A DNA stretch of 64,000 nucleotides from Burkholderiaceae bacterium (lineage in GTDB: Bacteria; Pseudomonadota; Gammaproteobacteria; Burkholderiales; Burkholderiaceae_E). Location of the stretch: positions 1 through 64,000 of the forward strand of contig JADJVQ010000024.1 in assembly GCA_016710525.1 (NCBI GenBank), in the 5' to 3' direction. A program made the position numbers and the translations under genes. The notes under the pieces were generated by a model, which worked only from the letters and a program-made list of their open reading frames with translations, was not told where the DNA came from and did no database searches. The first letter of the stretch is position 1; each line of letters opens with the position of its first letter. Positions 53,832 through 62,268 of the stretch are shown here, in pieces.

Positions 53832-54212
53832 TCATTGGCGAGCCATCTCTTCGCGCAGTTGGCGGATGCCTTCTCGGATTTCCGTCAAGGCGCGATCGGA
53901 ACGCACCGTGCGGGCCTGGGCTTCGGCCAGCGTGGCATCGGCTTGCGCCTGTTCGGCGAGCCGGCGTGCCAGGTCGTACTCCTTGCTGGCGTAGGCCACA
54001 TTGGCGCGACCGATCTTGTCGCGAGCCGAGGCCAGCGCCAGCGGCGCTTCGGCCGCCGAGGGGCCGGTCGCGCGCTCGACTGCCGCCTTGCCCACGGCCA
54101 TCTCGCCGATCGGCGGTGGCGTGCTGGCGCACGCGGAAAGCACCACCAGGCCGAACGCGGCCAGCGGCAATGCCCAGCGGATACGGCGCCCAGGAGAGGC
54201 GAGATTCTTCAT
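53832..54212 (-). CDS. DUF4398 domain lipoprotein
   Basis: A 126-residue lipoprotein (LVVLSACAS, lipobox near residue 28) consisting of one DUF4398 helical domain with a heptad-like AEQAQADATLAEAQARTVRSDRAL. It is 50 bases upstream of the DUF4398-OmpA gene and resembles its N-terminal part, so the two may pair through their helices. Confidence 0.85.
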   Translation of the reverse strand: MKNLASPGRRIRWALPLAAFGLVVLSACASTPPPIGEMAVGKAAVERATGPSAAEAPLALASARDKIGRANVAYASKEYDLARRLAEQAQADATLAEAQARTVRSDRALTEIREGIRQLREEMARQ

Positions 54213-54608
54213 GTCGACATCCAATCTTCGGGTCAGGGTGACCGGCGTGCAGGCGATTGCCCGCGCCTCGTCGAGTGACCGATTCACTGTAGGTGTTCGC
54301 GGCATCCGCTCCCATCGGCCGAACACGGCAACGGCTGTCGGACGCTGCCTACAGAGCTTCGGTCACTGGCCGCACCGGACAGTCCCGTTCGGCCCTCGCC
54401 CAAAAAACTGACGGTGCTGGATCGCGCCGGGCTGGAAGCGGCGGCCTGCTGCGCCGAACGGCGGCAAGGGCATCAAGACGATCAGCGGCGCTCGAGCGCG
54501 GGCGCCGGATGCGAGCCCGTCAATGTGCGTTCGCGAACAGACGCCGCCTGCCTGAAACGGCTCAATGAATTCATTGCATGGCGATACCGCGTCACGGAGG
54601 CGCTCAAG
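54213..54608. other. divergent intergenic region with distant inverted repeat
   Basis: Lies between the DUF4398 gene and the diguanylate cyclase gene. CTGTAGG (54287-54293) and CCTACAG (54348-54354) form an inverted pair 54 bases apart. The reading frame of the cyclase is open back to 54414 but has no good ribosome binding site there. No other gene is supported. Confidence 0.4.
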
Positions 54609-55610
54609 ATGAACCGGCAGTCAACCGTCGACACGGCGCAGTCCATGGGTAGGCTCGCACGCCCTGCGCAGCCGGCGCGCTCCGCAAGGGATCGGCTCGA
54701 AGTGACAGGCACGCCATTCCCGACCCCCGCAAACCACGTGCCCATGCCGCCGGAACCGGTCTCATCCCTTGCCATAGCGGATCTCGAAATTCTGCTCGAA
54801 GCGGTCCGCGCCCGGCTGCGTCGGACGGCCTGCGCCCGCCTGGCGCCGCCTGATGCCGGAGCAATCTTCAGCAAGGTGAGCAAGGCTCAGACCGAGGTGC
54901 TCGACTGCGTCGCCGCGCTGGAGCAGCTGCACAGCGCGCTCACTCGCGAACTGACCCGCAGCCGCGACCTGGAAATGACCGTCTTCGATACCCGGACGGC
55001 ACTGGCCCAGTTGCGCAGCGAGCTGGAAGGCACCATCGCCGGCGAACGGCAGGCCCGACATCAGGCCCTGCACGACAGCCTGACCTCACTGCCCAATCGC
55101 GGCTGTTTCCGCGACCGGCTGGCTCTGGCGATCGCCCGAGCCACGACGAAAGCGTCCGGGCTGGCCGTGCTCTATCTGGACCTGGACGGATTCAAGGCGA
55201 TCAACGATCAGCATGGCCACGCCGTCGGCGACGAGGTGCTGACCATCGTCGCGGCCCGGATGTCACGGGCCGTGCGGGTCGGCGACACGGTCGCCCGGCT
55301 GGGTGGTGACGAATTCGGGTGCCTGCTGACCGCATTTCGCGATCGTGAGCACCTGAGCCGGATGGCCACCAAGTTGTTCGATGCGATCGCCGCACCCATG
55401 ACGATCGATTGCCTGGTGCTGGAGGTCCGTCCGAGCATCGGCATTGCCCTGTGCCCCGAACACGGATCCACTCCCGGACACTTGCTGGCCTGCGCGGACG
55501 CGGCCATGTATGACGCAAAGCGCCGGCAATGCGGCCACGCATTCGGCCCGCCGGGAGGCACGATACCCGGCGGCGCCAGCGGGGCAGGCGCTGTCGGCCC
55601 CCTGGGCTGA
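54609..55610 (+). CDS. cytosolic diguanylate cyclase (GGDEF)
   Basis: A 333-residue protein without membrane helices. An N-terminal helical region (about 60-170) is followed by a GGDEF domain beginning HDSLTSLPNRGCFRDRL with YLDLDGFKAINDQHGHAVGD and an intact RLGGDEF. No obvious RxxD inhibitory site. The ATG at 54609 is chosen for the GGAGG ribosome binding site 8 bases upstream. Likely makes c-di-GMP. Confidence 0.88.
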   Translation: MNRQSTVDTAQSMGRLARPAQPARSARDRLEVTGTPFPTPANHVPMPPEPVSSLAIADLEILLEAVRARLRRTACARLAPPDAGAIFSKVSKAQTEVLDCVAALEQLHSALTRELTRSRDLEMTVFDTRTALAQLRSELEGTIAGERQARHQALHDSLTSLPNRGCFRDRLALAIARATTKASGLAVLYLDLDGFKAINDQHGHAVGDEVLTIVAARMSRAVRVGDTVARLGGDEFGCLLTAFRDREHLSRMATKLFDAIAAPMTIDCLVLEVRPSIGIALCPEHGSTPGHLLACADAAMYDAKRRQCGHAFGPPGGTIPGGASGAGAVGPLG

Positions 55611-55735
55611 CTGGACGCGGGCGACCTCGGCGCCTGGCAGCTCGCCGTCGCCAGCCGCATGCCCGGCCAGAAGCTGCGGGCTGCGGGCGGTCGGCCGAAA
55701 GACCGGATGACTGATGATCGCCAGGCCAGTGCCGG

Positions 55736-56116
55736 TCAGTCGCGGTGATGCGAGCGATTGACCAGACTTGCCAGGCCCATCAGTGCGGCGCCGGCCGCCG
55801 CGGCGATCAGCATCGATTTGACCGGTTCAGCGCGGATGTAACGGGTCGTGCTGTCGGCCGCGTGCTGCGCCTTGTCGAGCAGCGGCTGCGAGCCGCGATG
55901 CAGCGCGTCGGCCCCGCGTTGCGCCAGCGCGCTGGCACGTTCGGCGACTTGATTGACCCTCGGTGCGACCTCGTTGCGCAGCTCCTTGACCGAGCCCGCG
56001 ACACCGTCCATCGCATCGATGGCGGCCCGCTGGGTCGACCGGATCGCCTGGTCGGCCGATTGCGCCGCCTGGTTGGCGATGTGGGTGAGCGGGTCATTCG
56101 ATTGGGTTTCAAACAT
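55736..56116 (-). CDS. DUF883/ElaB-like ribosome-associated membrane-tail protein
   Basis: A 126-residue protein: a long amphipathic helical region rich in Ala/Gln/Asp and a C-terminal membrane segment (SMLIAAAAGAALMGLASLV) ending in RSHHRD. This is the DUF883 (ElaB/YqjD) layout; in E. coli such proteins attach inactive ribosomes to the membrane in stationary phase. AAGGA lies 9 bases before the ATG. Confidence 0.82.
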   Translation of the reverse strand: MFETQSNDPLTHIANQAAQSADQAIRSTQRAAIDAMDGVAGSVKELRNEVAPRVNQVAERASALAQRGADALHRGSQPLLDKAQHAADSTTRYIRAEPVKSMLIAAAAGAALMGLASLVNRSHHRD

Positions 56117-56209
56117 GGGGGAATCCTTCAAGGGTAGAGGGTGGCGACGGCCTGGCGATGGCGAGAGCCGGCCGATCTGATGCGACCGCGACAGCGGTGC
56201 CGTGCCGCG

Positions 56210-56374
56210 TCAGCCCCGGCGCGTGAGCCCGACCACGAAACTGATCAGGGCCAGGACTGCAAAAACCAGGAACAGGATCTTGCCGATGCCCACGGCGCTC
56301 GCCGCGATGCCACCGAAGCCGAACAGCGCGGCAACCAGCGCGATGACGAAGAACACGACGGCGTAGTGCAACAT
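56210..56374 (-). CDS. DUF1328 (UPF0391) small membrane protein
   Basis: A 54-residue protein with two membrane helices: MLHYAVVFFVIALVAALFGFGGIAA and GIGKILFLVFAVLALISFVVGL. Typical UPF0391/YtjA family in length and sequence. Function unknown, often stress induced. Confidence 0.92.
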   Translation of the reverse strand: MLHYAVVFFVIALVAALFGFGGIAASAVGIGKILFLVFAVLALISFVVGLTRRG

Positions 56375-56590
56375 GATGAGACTCCTGACAGGACGAACGA
56401 CTGGCCGCGGGCGGCTCGACGGGCCGATGCACTGCGCCGGCCCTCGAAGAGAAGTTTGGATGCCGCCCGGTGTCTCGCCCATCGGTCGCGCCGCCGCAGA
56501 CTTGCCGGACGAACGAGCGTTCACGCGTAGGTGGCGACCGACACTGGCCGCCGGCCCCGAATCCCGCCCCCGGAACGGCGGGCGCCGGCC

Positions 56591-57958
56591 TCAGTCGGCG
56601 GCGGCCGGCTCGATCTGGGACGCCTCGGGCAGGCTGACCTGGATCGAGGTGCCGTGCCCGGGCATCGACACCACGGTCAGCGTGCCTTGCTCGGCGGCGA
56701 CCCGAAACCGCATGCCGACCAGACCGTAGGCCGTATTGCGGGTCGCGGCCGGATCGAAGCCGACGCCGTCATCGCGCACCGACACAGCCACCCGCCCGTC
56801 GCGCGCCGACAGGCTCAGCCAGACATGGCTGGCTTTCGCGTACTTGGTGATGTTGGTGATGGCCTCCTGGACCAGGCGGTACACCACCATCTGCGCCGCC
56901 GGGGCGAGCTTGACCGGCGCAAGGTCGCATTCGACATGAACCCCCGACTGTTCGGCGAATTCGCGCGCCAGGATTTCCAGCGTGACCATCAGACCCAGGT
57001 TGCCCAGTGCCGACGGCCGGAGGTCCTCGCCGATGCGCCGCTTCACCGCGATCACGCTGTTCAGCGTGGCCACCAGGTGATCGAGGCGCTCGAGCGCTTC
57101 GGGCGCCCCGCCGGCCAGACGCGACTTGATGCGCGCGGCATCGAGCTTGGCCGAGGTCAGCAGCGAGCCGAGCTCGTCGTGCAGGTCGCGCGCAAGCCGG
57201 TTGCGTTCGTCCTCGCGCGCGGTCTCGAGCCGGTTGTTCAGCTCCAGCAGTTGGGCGGTGCGCCGCCCGACCTCGATCTCGAGACGATCGTAGTCGGCCT
57301 GCGCGCGCCGCTGCTGGCGATGTTCCTGGCGCTCCAGCACCATCGACTGGCGCAGGTACATGTACACCCCCAGCAGGCCGATCGCACTCAGTGCCGCGAC
57401 GCCCAGGCGGCTCATCATCAGCGACTGGTAGATCGCATCGCGGCTGTGTTCGATATTGACGGATTCGCTGTCGAGCAGCGATGCGCTCAGGCTGCGGAAA
57501 GCCGCGATGCCGGCCGGGCTGGGCGGAGGCGTCGCGGCGGCGCCGCCCGATCTGGCTTGCCCGGCCTCGGTCTCGCGAATCGACTTTTCGAGCGCGGCCA
57601 GCCGCTCGGCCGTCAAGGCACGCAGCTGGTCCAGTGTCGCCAGGCGCTGCGACTGCCCGGCGTAATAACCCGACAGGAATTCGAGCGATCGATCGATCGT
57701 CTCGCGCGCGCCGGTATAGAGCTTCAGATACTCGGCACGCCCGGTCAGCACAAGCGCCCGCCCGCCCGCCTCGGCATCGAGAAGGCCGCGCTCCAGGGCC
57801 TGGATGCTGGCCCGGGCCTCACCCATCTGGCCCAGCGCATCGAGTTTGCCGACCGATCGCCAGTAAGAGCCTTCACTGACGAACGCCATCGCGACCACCG
57901 CCAGGCAGGCCAGCGTGACCACGAGCGGGTGGCGCCGGAGCATCGACGCAAGCATCAT
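56591..57958 (-). CDS. CHASE3-type sensor histidine kinase (NarX/HisKA_3 class)
   Basis: A 455-residue inner-membrane kinase. TM1 (about 10-28), CHASE3-like periplasmic four-helix domain, TM2 (about 200-220), a coiled coil, then HisKA_3 with the phospho-accepting His in LARDLHDELGSLLTSAKLD and a HATPase with EAITNITKYAKA, DDGVGFDP and GLVGMRFR. Start 57958 has GGGGAAGG upstream; an ATG at 58006 would add 16 residues. The receiver gene upstream is probably its partner. Confidence 0.9.
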   Translation of the reverse strand: MMLASMLRRHPLVVTLACLAVVAMAFVSEGSYWRSVGKLDALGQMGEARASIQALERGLLDAEAGGRALVLTGRAEYLKLYTGARETIDRSLEFLSGYYAGQSQRLATLDQLRALTAERLAALEKSIRETEAGQARSGGAAATPPPSPAGIAAFRSLSASLLDSESVNIEHSRDAIYQSLMMSRLGVAALSAIGLLGVYMYLRQSMVLERQEHRQQRRAQADYDRLEIEVGRRTAQLLELNNRLETAREDERNRLARDLHDELGSLLTSAKLDAARIKSRLAGGAPEALERLDHLVATLNSVIAVKRRIGEDLRPSALGNLGLMVTLEILAREFAEQSGVHVECDLAPVKLAPAAQMVVYRLVQEAITNITKYAKASHVWLSLSARDGRVAVSVRDDGVGFDPAATRNTAYGLVGMRFRVAAEQGTLTVVSMPGHGTSIQVSLPEASQIEPAAAD

Positions 57959-58034
57959 CTTCAGTGCCTTCCCCGAATCACGAGACCCTCGCGCACGCGA
58001 CCCCATCGGTCATCTCACAGACTTCGCGCCGAAG

Positions 58035-58097
58035 GCCGGACCGATCGCCTGAGCCGGACCGATCGCCTGAGCCGGTCCGATCGCCTGAGCCGGACCG
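58035..58097. repeat. 18-bp tandem repeat, about 3.5 copies
   Basis: Unit gccggaccgatcgcctga repeats at 58035, 58053 and 58071 (third copy has one change), with a partial fourth copy from 58089. It lies between the receiver stop and the kinase start. Confidence 0.9.
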
Positions 58098-58122
58098 CTG
58101 GCACGCGAATCGCCTCCAGGCG

Positions 58123-58500
58123 TCACTCGGATGCCAGTTGCGAACAATAGGCGATCAGCGCATCGATTTCGTTGGACTTGTCGAATACCCGATCGGCCCC
58201 GAGCTCCAGGCACTTGCGGCGAATGTCGGCGGTGGCGTAGTTGCTCAGCACGACCCGCGTGCAGCGCAGATCGAGCGACTGGGCTGCGCGCAACACGCCC
58301 AGTCCGGAGCCGGACTTCAGGAAGATGTCGACGATCATGAGGTCGACCTCATGCCCTGGATCGCGCAGCCATTGCACGCAAGCCGTCTCGTCCGGCGCAA
58401 AACCGACGACGACGAGAGACGTGAGTTCCTCCAGCGTGGCGATCAGGCTTTCGCGGATCACCGGGCTGTCTTCGACCAGAAAGGTCTTGATCGGACGCAT
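58123..58500 (-). CDS. stand-alone response regulator receiver protein
   Basis: A 125-residue single REC domain: acidic pair E10-D11, phospho-accepting D58 in EVDLMIVDIF, and switch Lys in VFDKSNE. The REC domain resembles those of NarL/FixJ regulators but there is no output HTH, and the frame stops cleanly. It is transcribed ahead of the histidine kinase. Signalling must go to a partner protein or an output regulator encoded elsewhere. Confidence 0.88.
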   Translation of the reverse strand: MRPIKTFLVEDSPVIRESLIATLEELTSLVVVGFAPDETACVQWLRDPGHEVDLMIVDIFLKSGSGLGVLRAAQSLDLRCTRVVLSNYATADIRRKCLELGADRVFDKSNEIDALIAYCSQLASE

Positions 58501-58662
58501 GAACTGCAATTCTTCCCCGGGGCGCCCTACGCGCTCGCCCCGCATCGCCGTGATCCTCGTGGCTGCCGAGATGCCTTGGATCAGCCACCGCGGCCGTCCA
58601 CCGAATACTGCTGCTGAGCCTGACCCCGAACTCGACGAAGCGCCATCAGTCGACAGAGGCGG
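58501..58662. other. upstream region of the receiver gene, no gene seen
   Basis: About 160 bases of the divergent regulatory region between the receiver and crystallin genes. I see no coding sequence here. Confidence 0.4.
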
Positions 58663-58688
58663 CGTGCGTAGGACGTCTCCTACGCACG
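58663..58688. promoter_or_regulatory. strong inverted repeat between receiver and crystallin genes
   Basis: CGTGCGTAGGA-CGTC-TCCTACGCACG: perfect 11-bp arms with a 4-base centre. It is about 165 bases before the crystallin-like start and 163 before the receiver start. A second, half-matching element (GTAGGAC at 58715-58721, then CTACG) follows. No T-run adjoins it, so an operator is more likely than a terminator. Confidence 0.75.
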
Positions 58689-58854
58689 GCGCTCCCAGCT
58701 CAGGCTAGCACGGCGTAGGACGATCACTACGAGACAAGCCGGTTTCCGCTGGTGGGCACCAGCATCGCGAATGGCCAGACTCGGCTCAGGAAGCAGCGCA
58801 AGTCCCGCGATCCATCGCCGGATGAGCGCCCTTTTTTCCAGAGAGGTCTATCAG

Positions 58855-59673
58855 ATGAACAACATTCTCAAGCACGCCCTGGTCGCCGCCACGCTGGGCA
58901 TCAGCGCGCAGGCGATGGCCCAGGTCACCTTCTACGAGCGCGAGGCCTTCCAGGGCCGCAGCTTCACTGCCGATCGCCAGGTCCGCAACTTCGAGCGCAG
59001 CGGATTCAACGACCGCGCCTCCTCCGTCGTGGTCCGCGCCGAACGCGGCGAACGCTGGGAGGTCTGCGAGGACGTTCGATTCGGCGGGCGCTGCGTGGTG
59101 CTGCGCCAGGGCAACTATCCTTCGCTTGCCGCGATGGGCCTGAACAACCAGGTTTCGTCGGTTCGCCAGATCAGCCGCAATGTCGCGATCGACGAGAACC
59201 GTTACGCGCCGGCACCCGTGGCGGCGTACGACGCCCGCCGCCGCGCCAATGAGCGGCTCTTCGAGGCGAGGGTCACGTCGGTACGCGCCGTGGTCGGCCC
59301 GCCCGAACAGCGCTGCTGGGTCGAACGCGAAGCGGTCGCACCGAGCGGCGGCGGCGCCAACGTGCCGGGCGCCGTGCTCGGCGCGGTGATTGGCGGCGTG
59401 CTGGGGCACCAGATCGGGGGCGGGCGCGGCCAGGATCTGGCCACGGCCGGTGGCGCCGTCGCCGGCGCGGCCATGGGCGCCAATGTCAACCGCGGCGAGG
59501 GACGCGCCGGGACCAGCCGCGACGTCAGGCGCTGCACCAGCACACCGGCCTCGAACAGGCCCGACTATTGGGACGTCACTTACGAATTCCGCGGTGCGAC
59601 GCATCAGATGCAGATGACCACCCCGCCGGGACCGACCGTCACCGTCAACCGCCAGGGCGAACCCCGGGTCTGA
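58855..59673 (+). CDS. beta/gamma-crystallin-like and glycine-zipper exported protein
   Basis: A 272-residue exported protein: signal peptide to about residue 23 (ISAQAMAQ), a beta/gamma-crystallin domain of two Greek-key-like units (VTFYEREAFQGRSFT and WEVCEDVRFGGRCVVLRQGNYPSL, about 25-105), then a Rickettsia 17-kDa-antigen-like glycine zipper (GAVLGAVIGGVLGHQIGGGRGQDLATAGGAVAGAAMGANV, about 180-220). Four cysteines are dispersed. Probably an envelope structural or stress protein. The start at 58855 is chosen because the signal peptide follows immediately. Confidence 0.85.
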   Translation: MNNILKHALVAATLGISAQAMAQVTFYEREAFQGRSFTADRQVRNFERSGFNDRASSVVVRAERGERWEVCEDVRFGGRCVVLRQGNYPSLAAMGLNNQVSSVRQISRNVAIDENRYAPAPVAAYDARRRANERLFEARVTSVRAVVGPPEQRCWVEREAVAPSGGGANVPGAVLGAVIGGVLGHQIGGGRGQDLATAGGAVAGAAMGANVNRGEGRAGTSRDVRRCTSTPASNRPDYWDVTYEFRGATHQMQMTTPPGPTVTVNRQGEPRV

Positions 59674-59773
59674 GCGCTGCCGCTCGGGGAGCCCCGCCTG
59701 TCGGACGCGCGCGGCTCGGGTCCGATCGGGCGATGGGCCGGCCTGACGCTGCGCTCCGGTTCACCGGCGCGCG

Positions 59774-60361
59774 TCAGGCCTTCTTTTCGCGCGGCACCCG
59801 ACCCATCAGGTAGAACTCGGGGTTGGGCATCATCCCCGACAGGTTCGCCATCCGGTTGGACAGCGCGAAGAATGCCGCGATCGCGCCGATATCCCAGGCA
59901 TCCTCGTCGCTGAAGCCATGGGCGCGCAGCGACTCGAAGTCCCGTTCCTCCAGATCGCCCGACGCGGTCGCGACCTTCATCGCAAACACGATCATGGCCT
60001 GCTGGCGCGGCGTCAGCGGCGCCTTGCGCCAGTTGGTGGCGAGCTGATCGGACAGCAGCGGGTTCTTCTCGTAGATGCGCAGAATCGCGCCATGCGCGAC
60101 CACGCAATACAGGCAGGCATTGGCGCCGCTGGTGGCGACGACGATCATTTCCTTTTCACCCTTCGAGAGTCCGTTCTCGCGCAGCATCAGCGCATCGTGG
60201 TACGCAAAGAACGCGCGAAACTCGTCGGGGCGGCGGGCCAGCTTGAGGAACACATTCGGCACGAAGCCGGATTTTTCCTGAACCGCCAGCAGCTTGTCGC
60301 GCAGGTCGGCGGGCAGCCCGGTGATCTCGGGCAGCGGGTAACGGTCGATGGCAGCGCTCAT
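59774..60361 (-). CDS. AhpD-like carboxymuconolactone-decarboxylase-fold peroxidase
   Basis: A 195-residue protein with the AhpD active-site pattern CLYCVVAH: C83, C86 and H90. Such proteins use the CxxC to reduce peroxides or their partners. It overlaps the glycosyltransferase gene by ATGA, so the two are co-transcribed even though their functions look unrelated. Confidence 0.9.
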   Translation of the reverse strand: MSAAIDRYPLPEITGLPADLRDKLLAVQEKSGFVPNVFLKLARRPDEFRAFFAYHDALMLRENGLSKGEKEMIVVATSGANACLYCVVAHGAILRIYEKNPLLSDQLATNWRKAPLTPRQQAMIVFAMKVATASGDLEERDFESLRAHGFSDEDAWDIGAIAAFFALSNRMANLSGMMPNPEFYLMGRVPREKKA

Positions 60362-61146
60362 GTCGGGTCTCCAGGGGATGATGGAATAGCCGCCGGCAGG
60401 CCGGCCAGCCGGTAGCGAAGAAAGGTGCTGCGGGCATTGAGCCAGGCGATGGCGAAGCCGGCACGGCCGTCGAGCAATCCCAGGCGCAACAGGTAGCCGC
60501 GCAGGAAGGTCCACAGGCCATGCGTCAGCGCCGGCACGAGGCCGCCGCGCCCGCGGGCGCGCAGCTTGTCGGCGCCCAGCCGCGCATAGCGCTCGGCCTT
60601 CTCGCGGGCATCGGCCGGCGAGTCCACGCTGTCGTGCTCGAGCAGACCGGACAGGGTGTCCTGGCGCCCCGCGCAGACCAGCCGCTCGTGGACCAGATCG
60701 TCGGAAAAGCGCGCGCGTCCGCGCCGGAACAGGCGCAGCACGCGGTCGTTGCGCCAGTCGCCGAACCGGATCGTGCGCCCGCAATAGCGCGAACTGCGGG
60801 TGATCCAGTACGCGTCGGCCAGCGCCTCGCCGCGGGCGGCCCGCGCCAGCACGGCCTGGATCGAGCGGGACAGTTCCGGGCCGACCACCTCGTCGGCATC
60901 CAGCGACAGCACCCAGTCTCCGGTCGCGGCGTCGAGCGCGCGATTCTTCTGCGGCCCGAAGCCCGGCCAGTCGGCGCTCTGGATGACACGCGCGCCCAGC
61001 GAGCGCGCCAGCGCCACCGTGTCGTCGGTGCTGCCCGAGTCGAGCACCACCCGCTCGTCGGCAAACCCGACCGACTCCAGGCAGCGCTCGATGCGATGCG
61101 CTTCGTTGCGGGTGATGACGGTGACGCTGAGCAATGGATCGGACAT
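60358..61146 (-). CDS. family 2 glycosyltransferase (WaaE/KdtX-like)
   Basis: A 262-residue cytosolic GT-A enzyme: LSVTVITRNEAHRIERCLESV, DSGSTDDTVALARSLGARV, WPGFGPQKNRALDAA and the metal-binding LSLDADE. Closest in layout to lipopolysaccharide-core beta-1,4-glucosyltransferases (WaaE). C-terminal hydrophobic segment may dock to the membrane. Confidence 0.88.
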   Translation of the reverse strand: MSDPLLSVTVITRNEAHRIERCLESVGFADERVVLDSGSTDDTVALARSLGARVIQSADWPGFGPQKNRALDAATGDWVLSLDADEVVGPELSRSIQAVLARAARGEALADAYWITRSSRYCGRTIRFGDWRNDRVLRLFRRGRARFSDDLVHERLVCAGRQDTLSGLLEHDSVDSPADAREKAERYARLGADKLRARGRGGLVPALTHGLWTFLRGYLLRLGLLDGRAGFAIAWLNARSTFLRYRLAGLPAAIPSSPGDPT

Positions 61147-61245
61147 CGCAACCGGAAGAGGGGAACGCGCGGGACAGGAACTGCGTCGCGTTCGGCGACG
61201 GCGCCAGTGTTATCCTCGATAGTTTATTCCCTGCGCGAAGACTCC

Positions 61246-62268
61246 ATGTCCTCCACTGTTCTCGTCACCGGCGCGGCCGGCTTCATCGGCATGCACGTGA
61301 GCCAGCGCCTGCTGGCCGACGGCCATCGGGTGGTGGGGGTCGACAACCTGAACGCCTACTACGATCCGGCACTCAAGCACGCACGCCTCGCGCGCCTGCA
61401 GGCCGATCCGGCGTTCAGCTTTCATCGGCTGGATCTGGCCGAGACCGACGCGGTGGCGGCACTGTTCGCACAGGCCAGGCCGCTCTACGTGATCCACCTG
61501 GCCGCGCAGGCCGGCGTGCGCTACGCGATCGAGCACCCGTATGCCTATTCGTCGTCCAACCTGCATGGCAGCACCGCCATCCTCGAGAACTGCCGCCGCC
61601 ACGGCGTGCGCCACCTGGTTTTCGCCAGCAGCTCCAGCGTCTATGGCGGCAACAGCAAGGTCCCGTTCGCCGAGACCGACCCGGTCAATCATCCGGTCAG
61701 CTTCTACGCCGCCACCAAACGTGCCAATGAACTGATGGCGCACAGCTATGCCCACCTGTTCTCGCTGCCGGTGACGATGCTGCGCTACTTCACGGTCTAT
61801 GGGCCCTGGGGCCGGCCCGACATGGCGATCTGGAAATTCACCGACGCGATGCTCGCGGGCCGCCCGATCGACGTCTACGCCGGTGGCGACCTGCAGCGCG
61901 ACTTCACCTTCGTCGACGATGCGGCCGCAGCCACCGTGGCCCTGATGTCGCGCGCTCCCGCGCGGCTGTCGAGCGACGATCCGGCGGCCTGGCAGGCGAG
62001 CTCACCCGACTCGAGCTGGGCGCCCTTCGAGATCTACAACATCGGGCGCAGCGACCCGGTCACCGTGAATACCCTGCTGCAACGGCTCGAAGCCCATACC
62101 GGCGTGCGTGCGATCCGCCACGAACTGGGCATGCAGCCGGGCGACGTCAGCCGAACGTTCGCCGACACCCGCAAACTGGCGCTGGCCACCGGCCAGCTTC
62201 CCCAGGTGCCGCTGGACGAGGGCCTGGGCCGCTTCGTGCGCTGGTTTCGGGCCTATCACCAGCGCTGA
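61246..62268 (+). CDS. NAD-dependent epimerase, UDP-glucuronate 4-epimerase-like
   Basis: A 340-residue extended SDR: GAAGFIGMHVSQRLL, DNLNAYYDPALKHARL (typical of UDP-glucuronate epimerases), HLAAQAGVRYAIEHP, catalytic SSSSVYG and YAATK. Provides UDP-galacturonate for surface polysaccharide. Its end overlaps the convergent O-antigen ligase by 13 bases. Confidence 0.9.
   Translation: MSSTVLVTGAAGFIGMHVSQRLLADGHRVVGVDNLNAYYDPALKHARLARLQADPAFSFHRLDLAETDAVAALFAQARPLYVIHLAAQAGVRYAIEHPYAYSSSNLHGSTAILENCRRHGVRHLVFASSSSVYGGNSKVPFAETDPVNHPVSFYAATKRANELMAHSYAHLFSLPVTMLRYFTVYGPWGRPDMAIWKFTDAMLAGRPIDVYAGGDLQRDFTFVDDAAAATVALMSRAPARLSSDDPAAWQASSPDSSWAPFEIYNIGRSDPVTVNTLLQRLEAHTGVRAIRHELGMQPGDVSRTFADTRKLALATGQLPQVPLDEGLGRFVRWFRAYHQR

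Noticed and set aside
58035..58097. CRISPR array
   Set aside because: The 18-bp units abut without spacers and there are no cas genes; a simple tandem repeat.
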